Part shown: positions 8,804 to 22,503 of the stretch, in pieces | Layout: each line of letters starts with the position of its first letter | Numbering within the stretch: the first letter of the stretch is position 1 | Assembly (NCBI RefSeq): GCF_030384665.1 | Contig: NC_083675.1 | Span: forward strand, 1,050,001-1,114,000 | DNA from: Lodderomyces elongisporus | Taxonomy: Eukaryota > Ascomycota > Pichiomycetes > Serinales > Debaryomycetaceae | DNA length: 64,000 nt | Reading direction: 5' to 3' | The notes under the pieces: model-generated | Database searches by the model: none | Seen by the model: only the letters and a program-made list of their open reading frames with translations | Told to the model about the DNA's origin: nothing | Position numbers and translations under genes: made by a program

Positions 8804-10129
8804 TTATGCAATCCTATATACAGTGTCTTCAAACACGAGATCTATCCTGGTTATCTTAACCCCCTTGTTGATAAGCAAATGGTCAAAGTCAATATGTCCC
8901 TGATATCGCACTACGCCTGTCTTTGTTCCAGACTTGTTCATTACATTTATTTCATTCTTGAAATTGATTTCGTAATCGCGATTCTTTTGGATTACTTGAT
9001 GCTTGTCTTTCTCCTGTTGAACCTCGTGAATTCTTCCGCTTGAGTCCTCGTGGATCTTGATGTTGGCATTCGAGGTTTCGAGTTTATTGAGACCGATACC
9101 CAACAAGGTCAATACATTATCAGTAATTGCTCGCCAATTAATTGGCTTAACTGTCCAATTAAATGTGATGTTTTTTTTCACTATTTCAGATGACTGATCC
9201 TTGAACTTGGCAAGTTCAATTTGTAGGCCTGAAACACTTGGATGTTTCACTTCAACCCAAATCTTAAAATCATTATCTTTGAAATTAATTGGGTTTGTCA
9301 GGTTCTTTTGATCTTTTTCGTTTCGAGATTCTAGCACCAATGGTAATCCAAAAAGCTCTCGTATCTTTTTGTTAGCAGAAATTTTCTCCAAAACACCATA
9401 ATACACATTGTTAAGTTCCAAGCTTTTCACAAAATTCTCAACCTCGTGTGAGGTGGTCAAGTGACCGGAACTTTGCTGATTAAATTGGGCAATCTCAGTC
9501 ACAAGGTATTCGTAGTACTCTGGATCAAGATAGCGTATACCATAAGGGTATTTGTATGTTTTTTTACTCAAAATATTTGTATTAAACCAAAGCGGCAAAA
9601 AAAATATAGACTGCAGACGAAGTTTTCCATTTGTTTCCATGGTGTCGCTTTCGAATTTGATATATTGCACAACAGAATATAGTAGCATACTCAATGTTGA
9701 TGACACAGCTATAAGAAAAAGAATGGTGCGTAGCGGTAGTCTTTTCGAAGGCTCGCTAAAGTTGGCACTACTTAGCGGCTTTGTTGCAAATTCATAAGAT
9801 GTGCCGCCGATGACATTGGTGTTTGTTCCGGAGTTGCCAATAGATTGATGCACAGCCTGTTTAATCAATTGATCATATTTTGCCATTTCTTTTTCTCTTC
9901 CAATTCCTTGCTCATGGTTCTGGTTCTGGTCCCAGTCCTTATTCTGTTCCTGCATTTTGCCATTTTTTGTGTCGTTCAATATATTTGCGTTGGGCTTATC
10001 TCGTTGTTGGTGATTGCCATGATAAGATTTTGCTGAATAATAAGTTCTATTGATTGTTAAACTAACTTTAGCAGCATTTTGGTTAAGATATGGGTAGATC
10101 AGTAGCCGTGTGTACTTGAGCGGTATCAT
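8804..10129 (-). CDS. AIM39: Mitochondrial protein of the Aim39 family
   Basis: Function unknown; AIM39 was named from a yeast screen for altered mitochondrial inheritance. The 441-aa product starts at ATG 10129. Its N-terminus is basic, Ser/Tyr-rich and lacks acidic residues (MIPLKYTRLLIYPYLNQNAA...), fitting a mitochondrial presequence. A single transmembrane segment (LPLRTILFLIAVSSTLSMLL) lies near residues 131-150. The C-terminal half matches Aim39 in order: VLEKISANKKIRELFGLPLV, FKIWVEVKHPSVSGLQIE, ITFNWTVKPINWRAITDNV, VRYQGHIDFDHLLI. The likely topology is inner-membrane anchored with a large soluble C-terminal domain. Assignment rests on remembered S. cerevisiae sequence. Confidence 0.75.
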   Translation of the reverse strand: MIPLKYTRLLIYPYLNQNAAKVSLTINRTYYSAKSYHGNHQQRDKPNANILNDTKNGKMQEQNKDWDQNQNHEQGIGREKEMAKYDQLIKQAVHQSIGNSGTNTNVIGGTSYEFATKPLSSANFSEPSKRLPLRTILFLIAVSSTLSMLLYSVVQYIKFESDTMETNGKLRLQSIFFLPLWFNTNILSKKTYKYPYGIRYLDPEYYEYLVTEIAQFNQQSSGHLTTSHEVENFVKSLELNNVYYGVLEKISANKKIRELFGLPLVLESRNEKDQKNLTNPINFKDNDFKIWVEVKHPSVSGLQIELAKFKDQSSEIVKKNITFNWTVKPINWRAITDNVLTLLGIGLNKLETSNANIKIHEDSSGRIHEVQQEKDKHQVIQKNRDYEINFKNEINVMNKSGTKTGVVRYQGHIDFDHLLINKGVKITRIDLVFEDTVYRIA

Positions 10130-10504
10130 GATTGGCAAAAAAAAAACAAAAAAGGGAGACTGGCTGCAAGGACTAAGCTTGTCTTTGTATATGTTTTTGC
10201 CTTTTGTTGTTGAATTGATGATGGATAGTTGTGATGGGAATCAAAGTAGTATCGTTGGCAAAATAAGATACGTTAGCTCCTAGCAAAGATTAAAATGATA
10301 CTAAATAGAAAATAAAATAGAAAAAAATAGAAAATAAAATAGAAATAAAAAAAAAAACATGGGGCTGCATGTTTTAGGCGAGTTGTGCGGCGCGTGTCTA
10401 ATATGATTATTCTACTGAATTCTACTGTAGTCTATATAAATATATATATGTATATGTATATATATCCATGTATCATTTAGTCATTATATTATAATGTCAT
10501 TGTA

Positions 10505-11443
10505 TCAGTCATCCATGCTTGCCCAATCAAGTGGCTCGTCACCCAAGCTTTCCCACATCTTTGCTAAATCTTCCTGCTTCATCACGTTACCAGAATCCTC
10601 CTGTTCTTCTTTTTCTTGCTCATGGAAAGTATGATCAGCATGAGTATGAAACGATTTATCTCTAGGCTCCCGACCATGTCTGTATCTAGGTGCACGTTCG
10701 CGCTCGTGTTGATAATTTGGTTTTGACTTTGGTTTTGACTTCGACGTTGACTTTAACTTTGGTTCTGTTGGCTCGGTTGGCTCTGTTGAATTTGGCAACA
10801 GTATCCTATCGGCTAATGCTTTGGCGGCTTTTGTCATTGGTCCAGGAGGAACCAAATCCTCAGACTCGGTGGACAGGCGCGTGCTAATTGATTCCCTCAG
10901 AAAGCGACTCCCATTTGTCTTGCTTGACCGAGTACTGTCATCACTTTGTGATGAATAGACATGTCCTCGAGATGGGTTATGATTCCTGTTTGAATTTTTC
11001 TGCGGGCTTTGATCATTTCTTAATTGATTGCTATCCTGAGAATGTAAAGAGTCAAAGCCTTGTGAATTTATATGGTGGTTGAAAGTTTGATGTCCTTTAA
11101 CTGTATTTGAACTTGGATGTTTTTTACCATTCAGTTCATGTTTTTCATTGAAACGTCCACGATCCTTCTTTAAAAGCTTTTCCCTTATCTTTCGATCAAA
11201 CTCTTCTTGATCTGCTTCTGTCCATTGACTTTTAGCTTTGCTTTTTGAAGAGACATTTTCTAGCTTTTGACTTCCACTGGAATTGTCCCCTTTTTCAATG
11301 TTGTTTTGACTACTACTTTTTTCAACATTTGGAAGTACTTCTCGCTGATCATTATTTTTGACTTTAGATTTCATATTTTTGTCAACTGTTTCAACATCGT
11401 TTGCTGCAGATGTGTTATTGGTAGCCCATCTAGATTCTAACAT
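10505..11443 (-). CDS. Hypothetical disordered protein, function not recognised
   Basis: A 312-aa frame with an ATG start at 11443. It is rich in Ser, Lys, Asn, Glu and His, with almost no hydrophobic core, so it is probably disordered. It begins MLESRWATNN. A charged, possibly helical segment QWTEADQEEFDRKIREKLLK lies near residues 74-93. It has a TEPTEP / KSKPKSKPKS simple repeat around residues 217-243 and ends MKQEDLAKMWESLGDEPLDW plus four residues. The two short ordered-looking ends suggest binding motifs. Codon use resembles neighbouring genes. I cannot assign a family or function. Confidence 0.65.
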   Translation of the reverse strand: MLESRWATNNTSAANDVETVDKNMKSKVKNNDQREVLPNVEKSSSQNNIEKGDNSSGSQKLENVSSKSKAKSQWTEADQEEFDRKIREKLLKKDRGRFNEKHELNGKKHPSSNTVKGHQTFNHHINSQGFDSLHSQDSNQLRNDQSPQKNSNRNHNPSRGHVYSSQSDDSTRSSKTNGSRFLRESISTRLSTESEDLVPPGPMTKAAKALADRILLPNSTEPTEPTEPKLKSTSKSKPKSKPNYQHERERAPRYRHGREPRDKSFHTHADHTFHEQEKEEQEDSGNVMKQEDLAKMWESLGDEPLDWASMDD

Positions 11444-14808
<3,365 letters not shown>

Positions 14809-15504
14809 ATCGTGACGCGAGAAAGTGGAGTGGATTCTAAATTGTAATGGCTTGCTCACTATAGTTGGAATACATACATAGTACATATACATTTATATAC
14901 ATTTGCATATATTTGTATATAGTTATATATATACGAAAACTATTCGTACTTACTTTTTTTGATTAATAGACAAATAACTAGCTGTTACTTTGACTTGAAT
15001 TGAAAGAATCAAAAATAGCACATTGTTCCTTTTTTTTTTTCTTTTTTTTTTAAGATTGAGCCATCTCTTATTCTATTCAACCATTTTTCGATAGCTCACT
15101 ATTTACATTTTGCCAATGCCTTTTTTTTTCCACCTAATAGACATTGACTTTTAGAGTAGTCTTTGCATAACTGATATCATTGTACATTTGATAAATAAAG
15201 TAGCCAAAAAAGAAATTAAATAAAAAAAAAGAGAAAAATAAAATTTAAAAAATTGAAACTGTTATTGATTACTCTTTAAAAATCGCACTCGAAAATCACA
15301 CATGTGAGAAGCGAGCACATCTCTCAAATCTCTCAAATCTCTCGAAACTAGCGACACTTTTGAAGTTCATTTTATTATTCAATTTCCACCCACCCTCGAA
15401 AGAGAGCCAAGAATAACTTTGTCAAAGCATTGGATCCTTTTTTTGTTTTCTTTTCTCTAGTTTTTTTTCGTTCTTTTTTTGTTTTTTAAAAATATAGACA
15501 AATA
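14809..15504. other. Intergenic region, nothing recognised
   Basis: This stretch holds the PGI1 3' flank and the promoter of the next gene. It is AT-rich with T runs and a TATATA-rich patch at about 14885-14935 that may direct 3' processing. Three short repeats of TCTCAAA lie at about 15320-15345. No RNA gene seen. Confidence 0.5.
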
Positions 15505-15918
15505 ATGTCAGACACAGAGGATTTTGAGGTCCCACACGATGACTTGGAAAACCCACTCCGTATAGTCCTTGTTTTGGATATTGCAGGTAAGGAAACCACA
15601 ATGGAAGAAGAGAGATTGCTTGACTCGGTACAAACGTTTGACGAAGTGAATCTGTTTTTTGATAAATTTGATGAGCAAATCGCTGTGCCGAATGAAGGAC
15701 ATATCAAATACGAAGTGGGTAGTGATGGATTGGTTGTGATAATTGTTGACACAAAAGAATTGGAAGACAAAGTGTTGGCATTTGTCGATGGATATGAAGG
15801 TGGGGATGAGAAAAAGATTAAGGAAGAGGATCGTGAAAGTGGAAAAAAGAATGTGGATGAAGATGAGGATGAAGGAAAAGTTAATGGAAATGGGAAGAAA
15901 AGAAAAACAGATGCTTAA
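15505..15918 (+). CDS. Hypothetical small acidic protein
   Basis: A 137-aa frame with an ATG start after an A/T-rich leader. Residues 1-95 look ordered: PLRIVLVLDIAGKETTMEEE, DSVQTFDEVNLFFDKFDEQI and GSDGLVVIIVDTKELEDKVL suggest an alternating strand/helix domain. Residues 96-137 are Lys/Glu/Asp-rich and end GKKRKTDA, a possible nuclear localisation signal. I do not recognise the family. Normal codon use and a clean start support a real gene. It lies between PGI1 and ARC15, all on the plus strand. Confidence 0.6.
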   Translation: MSDTEDFEVPHDDLENPLRIVLVLDIAGKETTMEEERLLDSVQTFDEVNLFFDKFDEQIAVPNEGHIKYEVGSDGLVVIIVDTKELEDKVLAFVDGYEGGDEKKIKEEDRESGKKNVDEDEDEGKVNGNGKKRKTDA

Positions 15919-16834
15919 TTCTTAACATATATTGGCACTGATAGAAACATACCAATTGCTTTCTGGAGGAAACAGAATGACGTTTAAGACTTAAGTACTG
16001 TTCATGGACACAATTTCAATTATAGGAGTTGACTCTCGAATGTTATTGATAACTAAAAATGATATATGCGAGTATTCAAGTCTCGAATTTTGTTTCTATG
16101 CTATATTTCTGGATCTGAGGAAGAGACACAGTGGTACAATAAAAAACCATATATTTTTAATTTACTGGTCACTTTGAGAGAAATCAGAATTCAAAGCATA
16201 CAATGGCCTTGCTTCTTCTTCTAATTTTTAATTTTTCTTATGTTCTCATGATCATCAAATAGTCATGATATTAATTTGAGATGGAACGATAGAAGAATTG
16301 ATGAACTTTTAAAATGTATATTCCAATCTATATATAGAACCAAACTACAATTAAACTCAAAAACCTATCCATTCTACTATAAATTCTAGGTTTTTTCCAC
16401 TTTTGCTTGAAAAGAATAGTAAAACTACTCTATACATTTCTTGCTTTTTCCCTTAATTATCTTGCTAGTCTCGCTATAATCATGATTACTAGAATATTGT
16501 TGCTGATGTTGTTGTTATATATACTTTTCCTGCTGTTGTGAATTCACTCTTTGTACTTATCGATAGTATAAAGGAGGGTTGGAAGCACAAAATTATGGTG
16601 TTGAATCTTACCTATGTAAATAAAACTCTCAAACCGCGCACAGAAAATCCAAAATCAACGGAATCTCATAATCAACAACTTTAATTCCACCAAACCTCAA
16701 TATTCTTTCTTAGTTCACTGCGCCTTTCATAAAACAGGAACAACAACAACAATAACAGCAGCAACAATAACAGCAGCAGCAACAGCAGCAACAGCAAGAA
16801 CAATTAACTAGAACTATCATTATATACAACGAAA
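15919..16834. other. ARC15 upstream region, nothing recognised
   Basis: No gene found. AACAACAACAATAACAGCAGC-like triplet repeats (16740-16800) make up most of the ARC15 leader just before the start. A C-box-like ATGATAT and a CTGA occur at about 16057 and 16116, but no rRNA-matching guide or terminal stem was found. Confidence 0.45.
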
Positions 16835-17320
16835 ATGTCACAAGAAGATTGGAGAAGAATTGATATCGATGCACTCGAGCCGGAAAACCACCTCACGTTA
16901 GCCGACCTTTCACCCGATTCGGCCTCAAACACACAATTCACATCTTCACAAGTACAATCTTTGGCGCAACAAATCCGTTCGCAACTCTCATCGGGTCAAT
17001 TTCAGCAAGCGTTGCAAACGGCATTGGACAATCCTCCATACGTTGCAGACTCGGCGGCCACAAAGCAACTCCACGCCAAAACAGTATTTGAAACCCTTTG
17101 CTCGATAAAAAATAACAATAGTTCCCAGGATATTTCGAGTTTCGTTAAGCTGTTGAACCAAGAACAGCAAGATGTGTTGATCAAGTACTTGTACAGAAGC
17201 ATGAGTGAAGGTTATGGACAAAAACAAGGTGGTTTGGTGTTGAACTGGTTTGAAAAGACGGTGGAAATTACAGGTGTAGGTGCCATTGCCAGGTATATGA
17301 CCGATAGAAGGACAGTATAG
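16835..17320 (+). CDS. ARC15: Arp2/3 complex 16 kDa subunit (ARPC5)
   Basis: Smallest structural subunit of the Arp2/3 actin-nucleating complex. The 161-aa product matches ARPC5 throughout: WRRIDIDALEPEN at the N-terminus, QFQQALQTALDNPPYV (the AALQAALKNPP motif), QDVLIKYLYRSMSEGYGQ, and the conserved end GLVLNWFEKTVEI ... GVGAIARYMTDRRTV. Length is close to the yeast protein (about 154 aa). The residue 30-50 region is Ser/Thr/Gln-rich and variable in the family. The start follows an (AACAGC)-rich leader. It pairs functionally with ARC40 in this window. Confidence 0.92.
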   Translation: MSQEDWRRIDIDALEPENHLTLADLSPDSASNTQFTSSQVQSLAQQIRSQLSSGQFQQALQTALDNPPYVADSAATKQLHAKTVFETLCSIKNNNSSQDISSFVKLLNQEQQDVLIKYLYRSMSEGYGQKQGGLVLNWFEKTVEITGVGAIARYMTDRRTV

Positions 17321-17693
17321 GAGAGTTAGCATAAGATTCAAAGAGAGAGAGAGTGTGTGTGTGTGTGGGAGACAGAGAGACAAAAAAGGTAGATGGATAA
17401 AATGAATGAAAACAGACATTGTGCATATACTTCACTTTGAAAAATAGTAGCCTGTAGGTAAAACCCCGTATTTTTTTCTTTTCTTCAGCCTTGTGATTTT
17501 GTCCATTTTTATTTGTCATTTTAAGCCATATCTGATTGTCTAAAGGTATTTTACTTTGTATTAGTATCATCAGTAGGTAAATAACAAAAAAAAAACCTTT
17601 CTCTTTGGAAAGATCAAGTATGGTTTAAATGTTTTCACAATTGCAACATATAGTACAAAGTCATTAGAAATAAAACTAAATGAAGGGGGAGGA

Positions 17694-17712
17694 GGGGGGG
17701 GGGGGGGGGGGG
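17694..17712. repeat. Run of 19 G, G-quadruplex-prone
   Basis: Nineteen consecutive G preceded by GGGGGAGGA, between the convergent ends of ARC15 and the kinesin-like gene. The rest of 17321-17970 is AT-rich with AG/TG dinucleotide runs at about 17342-17366 and holds no gene I can support. Confidence 0.8.
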
Positions 17713-17970
17713 ACATGAAAGGAAGAACACTTGTAAACATAGAGAGAAAATTAAAAAAAAACACATTAGGATATAAGTGGAATAATATTATTAATTAGAA
17801 TTTATTCATTTTTGATTAGATTTTTTCGAAAAAGAACCAATAAAAGTAAAACAAAAAAATGAAAAGGAAAAAGTTTGCTTTTATGAGCAAAACAAATATA
17901 TTTGTTATCATAGGGTGTGTTGCTCGAAGTTAAGGGGGAAGGACGGTTTTTCCTAGATTTATCGCCTATA

Positions 17971-20900
17971 TCATGCACTAACTTTCTTCAACGGGCTTGA
18001 TTTACTTGACTTGTGTCCACCGTGTCTCAAAGGTGAAGAATACTTTTCTAACCCAGCAAGTTTGTTCTTTTTGTTCTTTTTCACCTTATTTTCCAGCATT
18101 ACTTGTTTATTTGATGGTTGCAAAATACCATTTTTCTTTGGCGTGCTATGCTTGCTTGAGTTTTGAGACGATTTCTTACTATGCTTCATGGCCATACTCA
18201 CTTGTTGTTTCACTTGAGACAAGTTCAGAGTATGCGACTTAAACGAGGAAGAAGCGGGAGAGACTGAAGACGATTTTGCAGTTGGTTCAGCCAGGTTTAT
18301 GTTCTTTTGTTGTTGCTCTGAAAGTGTTTCTGGAACTGATTCTGGAACAGATTCTGGTGCCGATTCTGGTGCAGGTGACACAGACAGTGCTAGCTTGTTT
18401 TGCTGTCCGCCGGTATTGAAATGGATAGTATGCTCCATAATTGGATCATTGTAGATATCTTCTGGATGGAAACCAAATTGCGGAGACGAGCTTTGGTTAT
18501 TTAAGCCAAACAGTAAATTATTGAAATCCTGTGGAATTGTGGCATGGCTAGGCTGGAGCCTCAAAGTTTTCAATTCGGAATCTTTTTCAGCAAGTATTAA
18601 TGCATGAGCTTGCTCGAGTTTGGAGATTTCTTCATGGTGTTTCATTTCTTGATTGTGCAAATCCTGTTTCAATCTTTCTAGAGTCGCTGTTTGCCTAGAA
18701 TGGTCAGATTCAAGCTTTGTCTTTTCATTATTCCATTCATTTTGTTTATCATCGAATCTACTTTGGAAATCAGCTAGTTCCTTACCATATTTCTCAACCT
18801 CAATTGAAAGTTGCATCTGAGCCTCTTCGCTTTGCTTACGAAGCCTGGTGTTGTCCCTTGTTGCCTTATCCAACAAGGATTGTAATTCATCCAATAAAAC
18901 ACCTGATTTTTGCGAGTCCAGAGCTTGACTGTTTAGATCCTCAATTAAAGTTTGGTTTTGCCTTTCTGATTCACGCAATTGTTCGCGAACAGCTTTTTCA
19001 GTTTTGAAAAAATTATTCAACTCTTCCTGCTTTGCATCAAGCCTCTCATTAAGGTCTTTAATTTGTTGCTGTAATACCAAGTCAGATGAAGTTTTTGCAT
19101 TTTCAAATTCTTCTTTGCTTGCCAATAACTGATCGTTTAATTGCTTTATTTGAGTATCTTTTTCAGTCATAAAGTGTTTCATCTTGTCAAGCTGTGAATT
19201 CAACTCTGCATTGTCCTTGACAGCAAAATCAAATTTACTATTCAACCCAGTCAATTTTTCGTCGAGTTTATCTTTTTCCTCAACTAAAGCGGACTCTCTT
19301 GCTTTCAAAGTTGCAATTGAGTTATTAGTTTCCTCAAGTTTCTTTTCCAATTTTTCGCACTCTCTTGTGATGTCATTTAAAGCATTGGTTTTTCCATCCA
19401 ATTGTTGTTTTAATTCATCAATCTGTTGTTCAAGTTGTGCAATTTGTGCAATTTGTTTTTCGAGGTGTTGTTGTTGCTGTTGCTGTTGTTGCTTTTGCTC
19501 TTGTTCTTGTTGCTGCTGCTTTTGCTCTTGTTGTTGCTGTTCTTCTTGTTGTTGACGTTTTGCCAATTCAACTTGTTCTTGCAATTCTTTGTTCTTGATT
19601 AAAAGTTCAGCATTATTTTCATTACTCAAAACCAATTCTGAATTTATATAGTCTCTTTCAGATTCGAGTTGTTGAATAGAATCCTCATTGGCTTGTTTGA
19701 TATCCATTAATCTATCCAATTGTGCATGGAGGTTCTCTATATCCTGACTCAATACGAGCTTATCTTGTTTGAGTTCTTGACACAACTGTTCTCTTTGAGA
19801 TCCTTGTGTTTCGAGCAATGACAATTGATTTTTCAAATTAGTAATCTGTTCAAACAAGTATTTTCCATCCTGCTTGAACCCTTGGATGGAGCTTTTCATG
19901 TGTTGGACATTTTCCAAATATTGCAGCTTCATTGCCTCCTTGTCAGCTTTTAACTTTTCAAGTTCCTTTGACTCTCTAGTAGAAGTAAATTTGGGGATAG
20001 CTGGTTTCTTGGTCAACACTGCTGATGACAGCAACTTTGCAATTGTCGGTTTGCTAATTTTATATTTTTGGTCAACTCGGGAAGCAACTTGAGTTGTAAC
20101 TCGTGGTGTGATTCTTGGTGCAACTCGTGTTGCAACCAGAAGATTTGCAATTGCAGCAGTTGTGGGTCTTGTCAGCTTTACTATTTTCTTATTAGGACTG
20201 CGGCTTGAGGATACAGTGGGTAAAGTGTAGCTTGGGACTCTTCTTGCTGGTGTTGGTTCTTCGCCACCACTTTGTTGGATGTGTTTATATGAGTTGATTA
20301 CGAGGTCGAGGTTGTTCAAGTGTAACTGCACAATTGAAGTTTCGGCGTGTTGATCCAAGTTTAACACCAATTTAAGTTGCTTGTTTTTGAAAATAAAATT
20401 TTGAATCAAGCTGTTGTTGCTGTTGTTGTCGCCGTTTTGTTGAAAGCTTCCTTTTAACGATGCATCATCAATGAGAGTTATTCTGTAGCTTTGACAGTAG
20501 AGTGTCACAACTAGACAAGTTTTCTTTTTGGGTAATGATGATAATGCATCATTAGCATCTATAGCTGATGGTGAAGAAGATGATTTCGATTTGAAGATGT
20601 GTTTGACCAATTCTGGACTGGCTTTTCTTCTCAACAATTTACTTTCAAAGTTTTTCAACATGTTACCAGATAATTTTTTGGGTTCCGAGTCTAATAAGTC
20701 GACAATGTGTTTTCCACCATTGGCCAATTCAAAACAAGAGATGTGTACACCTTCAGTTTTCTTTAATTTCATCAAAAGGAGTTGTTTGAGTGTTGATGTT
20801 TTGCCAGTACCATGGGTCCCATCAATGCAATGCACGTATTAATTGGACTTTCGACCAAGTTGAATAGTTCTTGTTCATCTGTGTTTGAAAACACATGGGT

Positions 20901-21038
20901 AAAGTTGTATGTTGTTTCATCAAAAAGTTTGATTGTGTTGGGGGATGTGACTGAAAAGCATGGGTCATTAAGTTCTCCTCCACCTTGCAGATGGCTAGTC
21001 TGACTACCTTTCACATTCAAGTACAAGGGGATAGACAT
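17971..21038 (-). CDS. Divergent kinesin-like protein, frameshifted at the P-loop
   Basis: The N-terminal frame starts at ATG 21038 and reads MSIPLYLNVKGS ... YNFTHVFSNTDEQELFNLVE ... NTCIALMG, the beta-strand leading into a kinesin motor. The next frame continues THGTGKTSTLKQLL from about 20820. Together they give ALMG-THGTGKTST, aligning with kinesin AYGQTGSGKT, so one base is missing at about 20817-20820 (GGGACCC). No splice sites explain it. After a poorly conserved motor of roughly 200 residues come a Ser/Arg-rich linker, a long coiled coil (about residues 290-760 of the downstream frame) with a Gln-rich run near 450, and a basic Ser/Lys-rich tail (KHSKKSSQNSSKHSTPKK). Corrected length is near 1025 aa. 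It is either a sequencing error or a recently broken gene. The precise kinesin class is unclear. Confidence 0.75.
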
Positions 21039-21170
21039 TATTAATGGGTATATTGATTGAGGATATAGATGGTGTGTTCTTCTCTGGTCTTGTCTTGTCT
21101 GGTCTGATCCTCAATTTTGTTAAAGTTATTATTATCTTATAAAATGCAGAGATTGAGTTGTGCTTTAATC

Positions 21171-21201
<31 letters not shown>

Positions 21202-21540
21202 ATAAATCCTACATTTTTTTCTTTACTGGCAAAATGTAAACAAACAATTTTCTTTTTTAAAAATAAAATAAAAAAGATCAAAAGATTAAATTGTACTCAA
21301 AACAGAGATGGTGTGGAGTAGATCCATACATCCATACATAAAACAAATAATGTATGGATGTGTGTAATGAAGCCGCATTGTGTGCGTGTATTTGAATATA
21401 TCCTGTATGTGTATACTTGTAAGTATGTATCTAGCACCCAAAGCAGTCGATATTGCCTTCTCTTTTTACTTCTTATAGTCTACTTTGATCCAATTGAGAT
21501 AGACGATAATAAATTGCTGCTTTACTAAATGATTTACAGG
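21039..21540. other. Kinesin-like gene promoter and retroelement target site
   Basis: Upstream DNA of the kinesin-like gene, ending at the GATAT target site (21541-21545) used by the LTR element. It contains TTTTG repeats (about 21175-21200) and two ATCCATACAT copies (about 21321-21340). No gene seen. Confidence 0.5.
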
Positions 21541-21545
21541 GATAT

Positions 21546-21999
21546 TGTCGCATAGCACTGTCACAAGTAACAAGTGTACGACTGCTGAGCATCGGTTTGA
21601 GCTGGTAGCTCACCGATACCAGCGGTTTGAGTTCGTGACTTGATAGGCTATATTCCAACTAAGTGTAATTGTCAATGATCGCACCTATAAAGGTCTCAAT
21701 GCTCATAAGTTAAGAGAGTAAATTGTCTCATACAAAGTCACTAGTAAGGAGAATCGTGAGAGTATACACTCTGCACGTTCACCTAGTGATTTGTGTTCAA
21801 TGTAGTTGACCGTCTAAATTATGTATTTAACCGATATTTCTATATAATAGTGATAAGTTAATTTTACCACTTCTCGTTCCTATTTATATAAACTCATCTC
21901 GTTTGAAGTTTCAAGTTTCCCATGTCGTGCAATATTCTCCAAATATTCACTTAGCGGAAACGAGGGCACAGAGCGTCCAGTGTGTGTCGCACTGTGACA
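21546..21999 (-). repeat. LTR (3' LTR in element orientation)
   Basis: 454 bp, TGTCGC...GTGACA on the plus strand. It appears identical to the copy at 23491-23944. It contains a perfect composite hairpin at 21591-21617 (ATCGGT / ACCGAT outside GAGCT / AGCTC), another around AGAGTATACACTCT, and CAGTG / CACTG near its right end. Confidence 0.95.
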
Positions 22000-22012
22000 T
22001 CTTCCCCCCTTC
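22000..22012 (-). other. Polypurine tract
   Basis: On the minus strand GAAGGGGGGAAGA directly abuts the 3' LTR, the normal position of the plus-strand primer. A second purine block AGGGGGGGAGG (22110-22120) about 100 bp upstream could be a central PPT-like site. Confidence 0.85.
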
Positions 22013-22503
22013 AAAGTCAGATGAAAGATACGGCCTAATTTCAGTTGTACTTTGGAAAAATATTGATTTGAGGTAAGATAACTGTACAGTATGATGATAA
22101 CCGTTGTGGCCTCCCCCCCTGCAAAGCAAAGGCTTACCTATTAAAAGTGAGCGAAGCGGCAACAAAAGGTTTCGACAATTTCCTGAAATTCTATTGAATA
22201 AAAAGGGAAATGTTCTCATCAACGTTTGTAGCAAATGAATACCTTCAAATCCAAAAACCAAATATTGCGGGTTTTGTTCAGTTATTGTTGGGATATAATT
22301 ATCTTTCACGCCGTGCGGGTTACGAGTCGACGTCGACAATACATTGGGTAAAGTAAAAAGCATTTCACCATCAACTAGCCGCGCGCCTGGGTCTGTTTGT
22401 TCGGAATTCGTCGACAAAATATCAAGACTTCGGTTAAAAACTCCCCTACTACTAAAAACGGAAAGTCAGCATCTCCAATACTCTAATAATTGAACGTCCT
22501 GTA

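Noticed and set aside
16057..16120. Possible C/D snoRNA (ATGATAT ... CTGA) between the unknown gene and ARC15
   Set aside because: No guide with a convincing rRNA match and no terminal stem.
21947..22417. 156-codon minus-strand open frame at the 3' end of the LTR element
   Set aside because: It begins with TTG (first ATG at 22363), shows no retroviral motif, and runs through the PPT into the LTR. Such overlap is not expected of a real gag or pol gene, so I treat it as chance.
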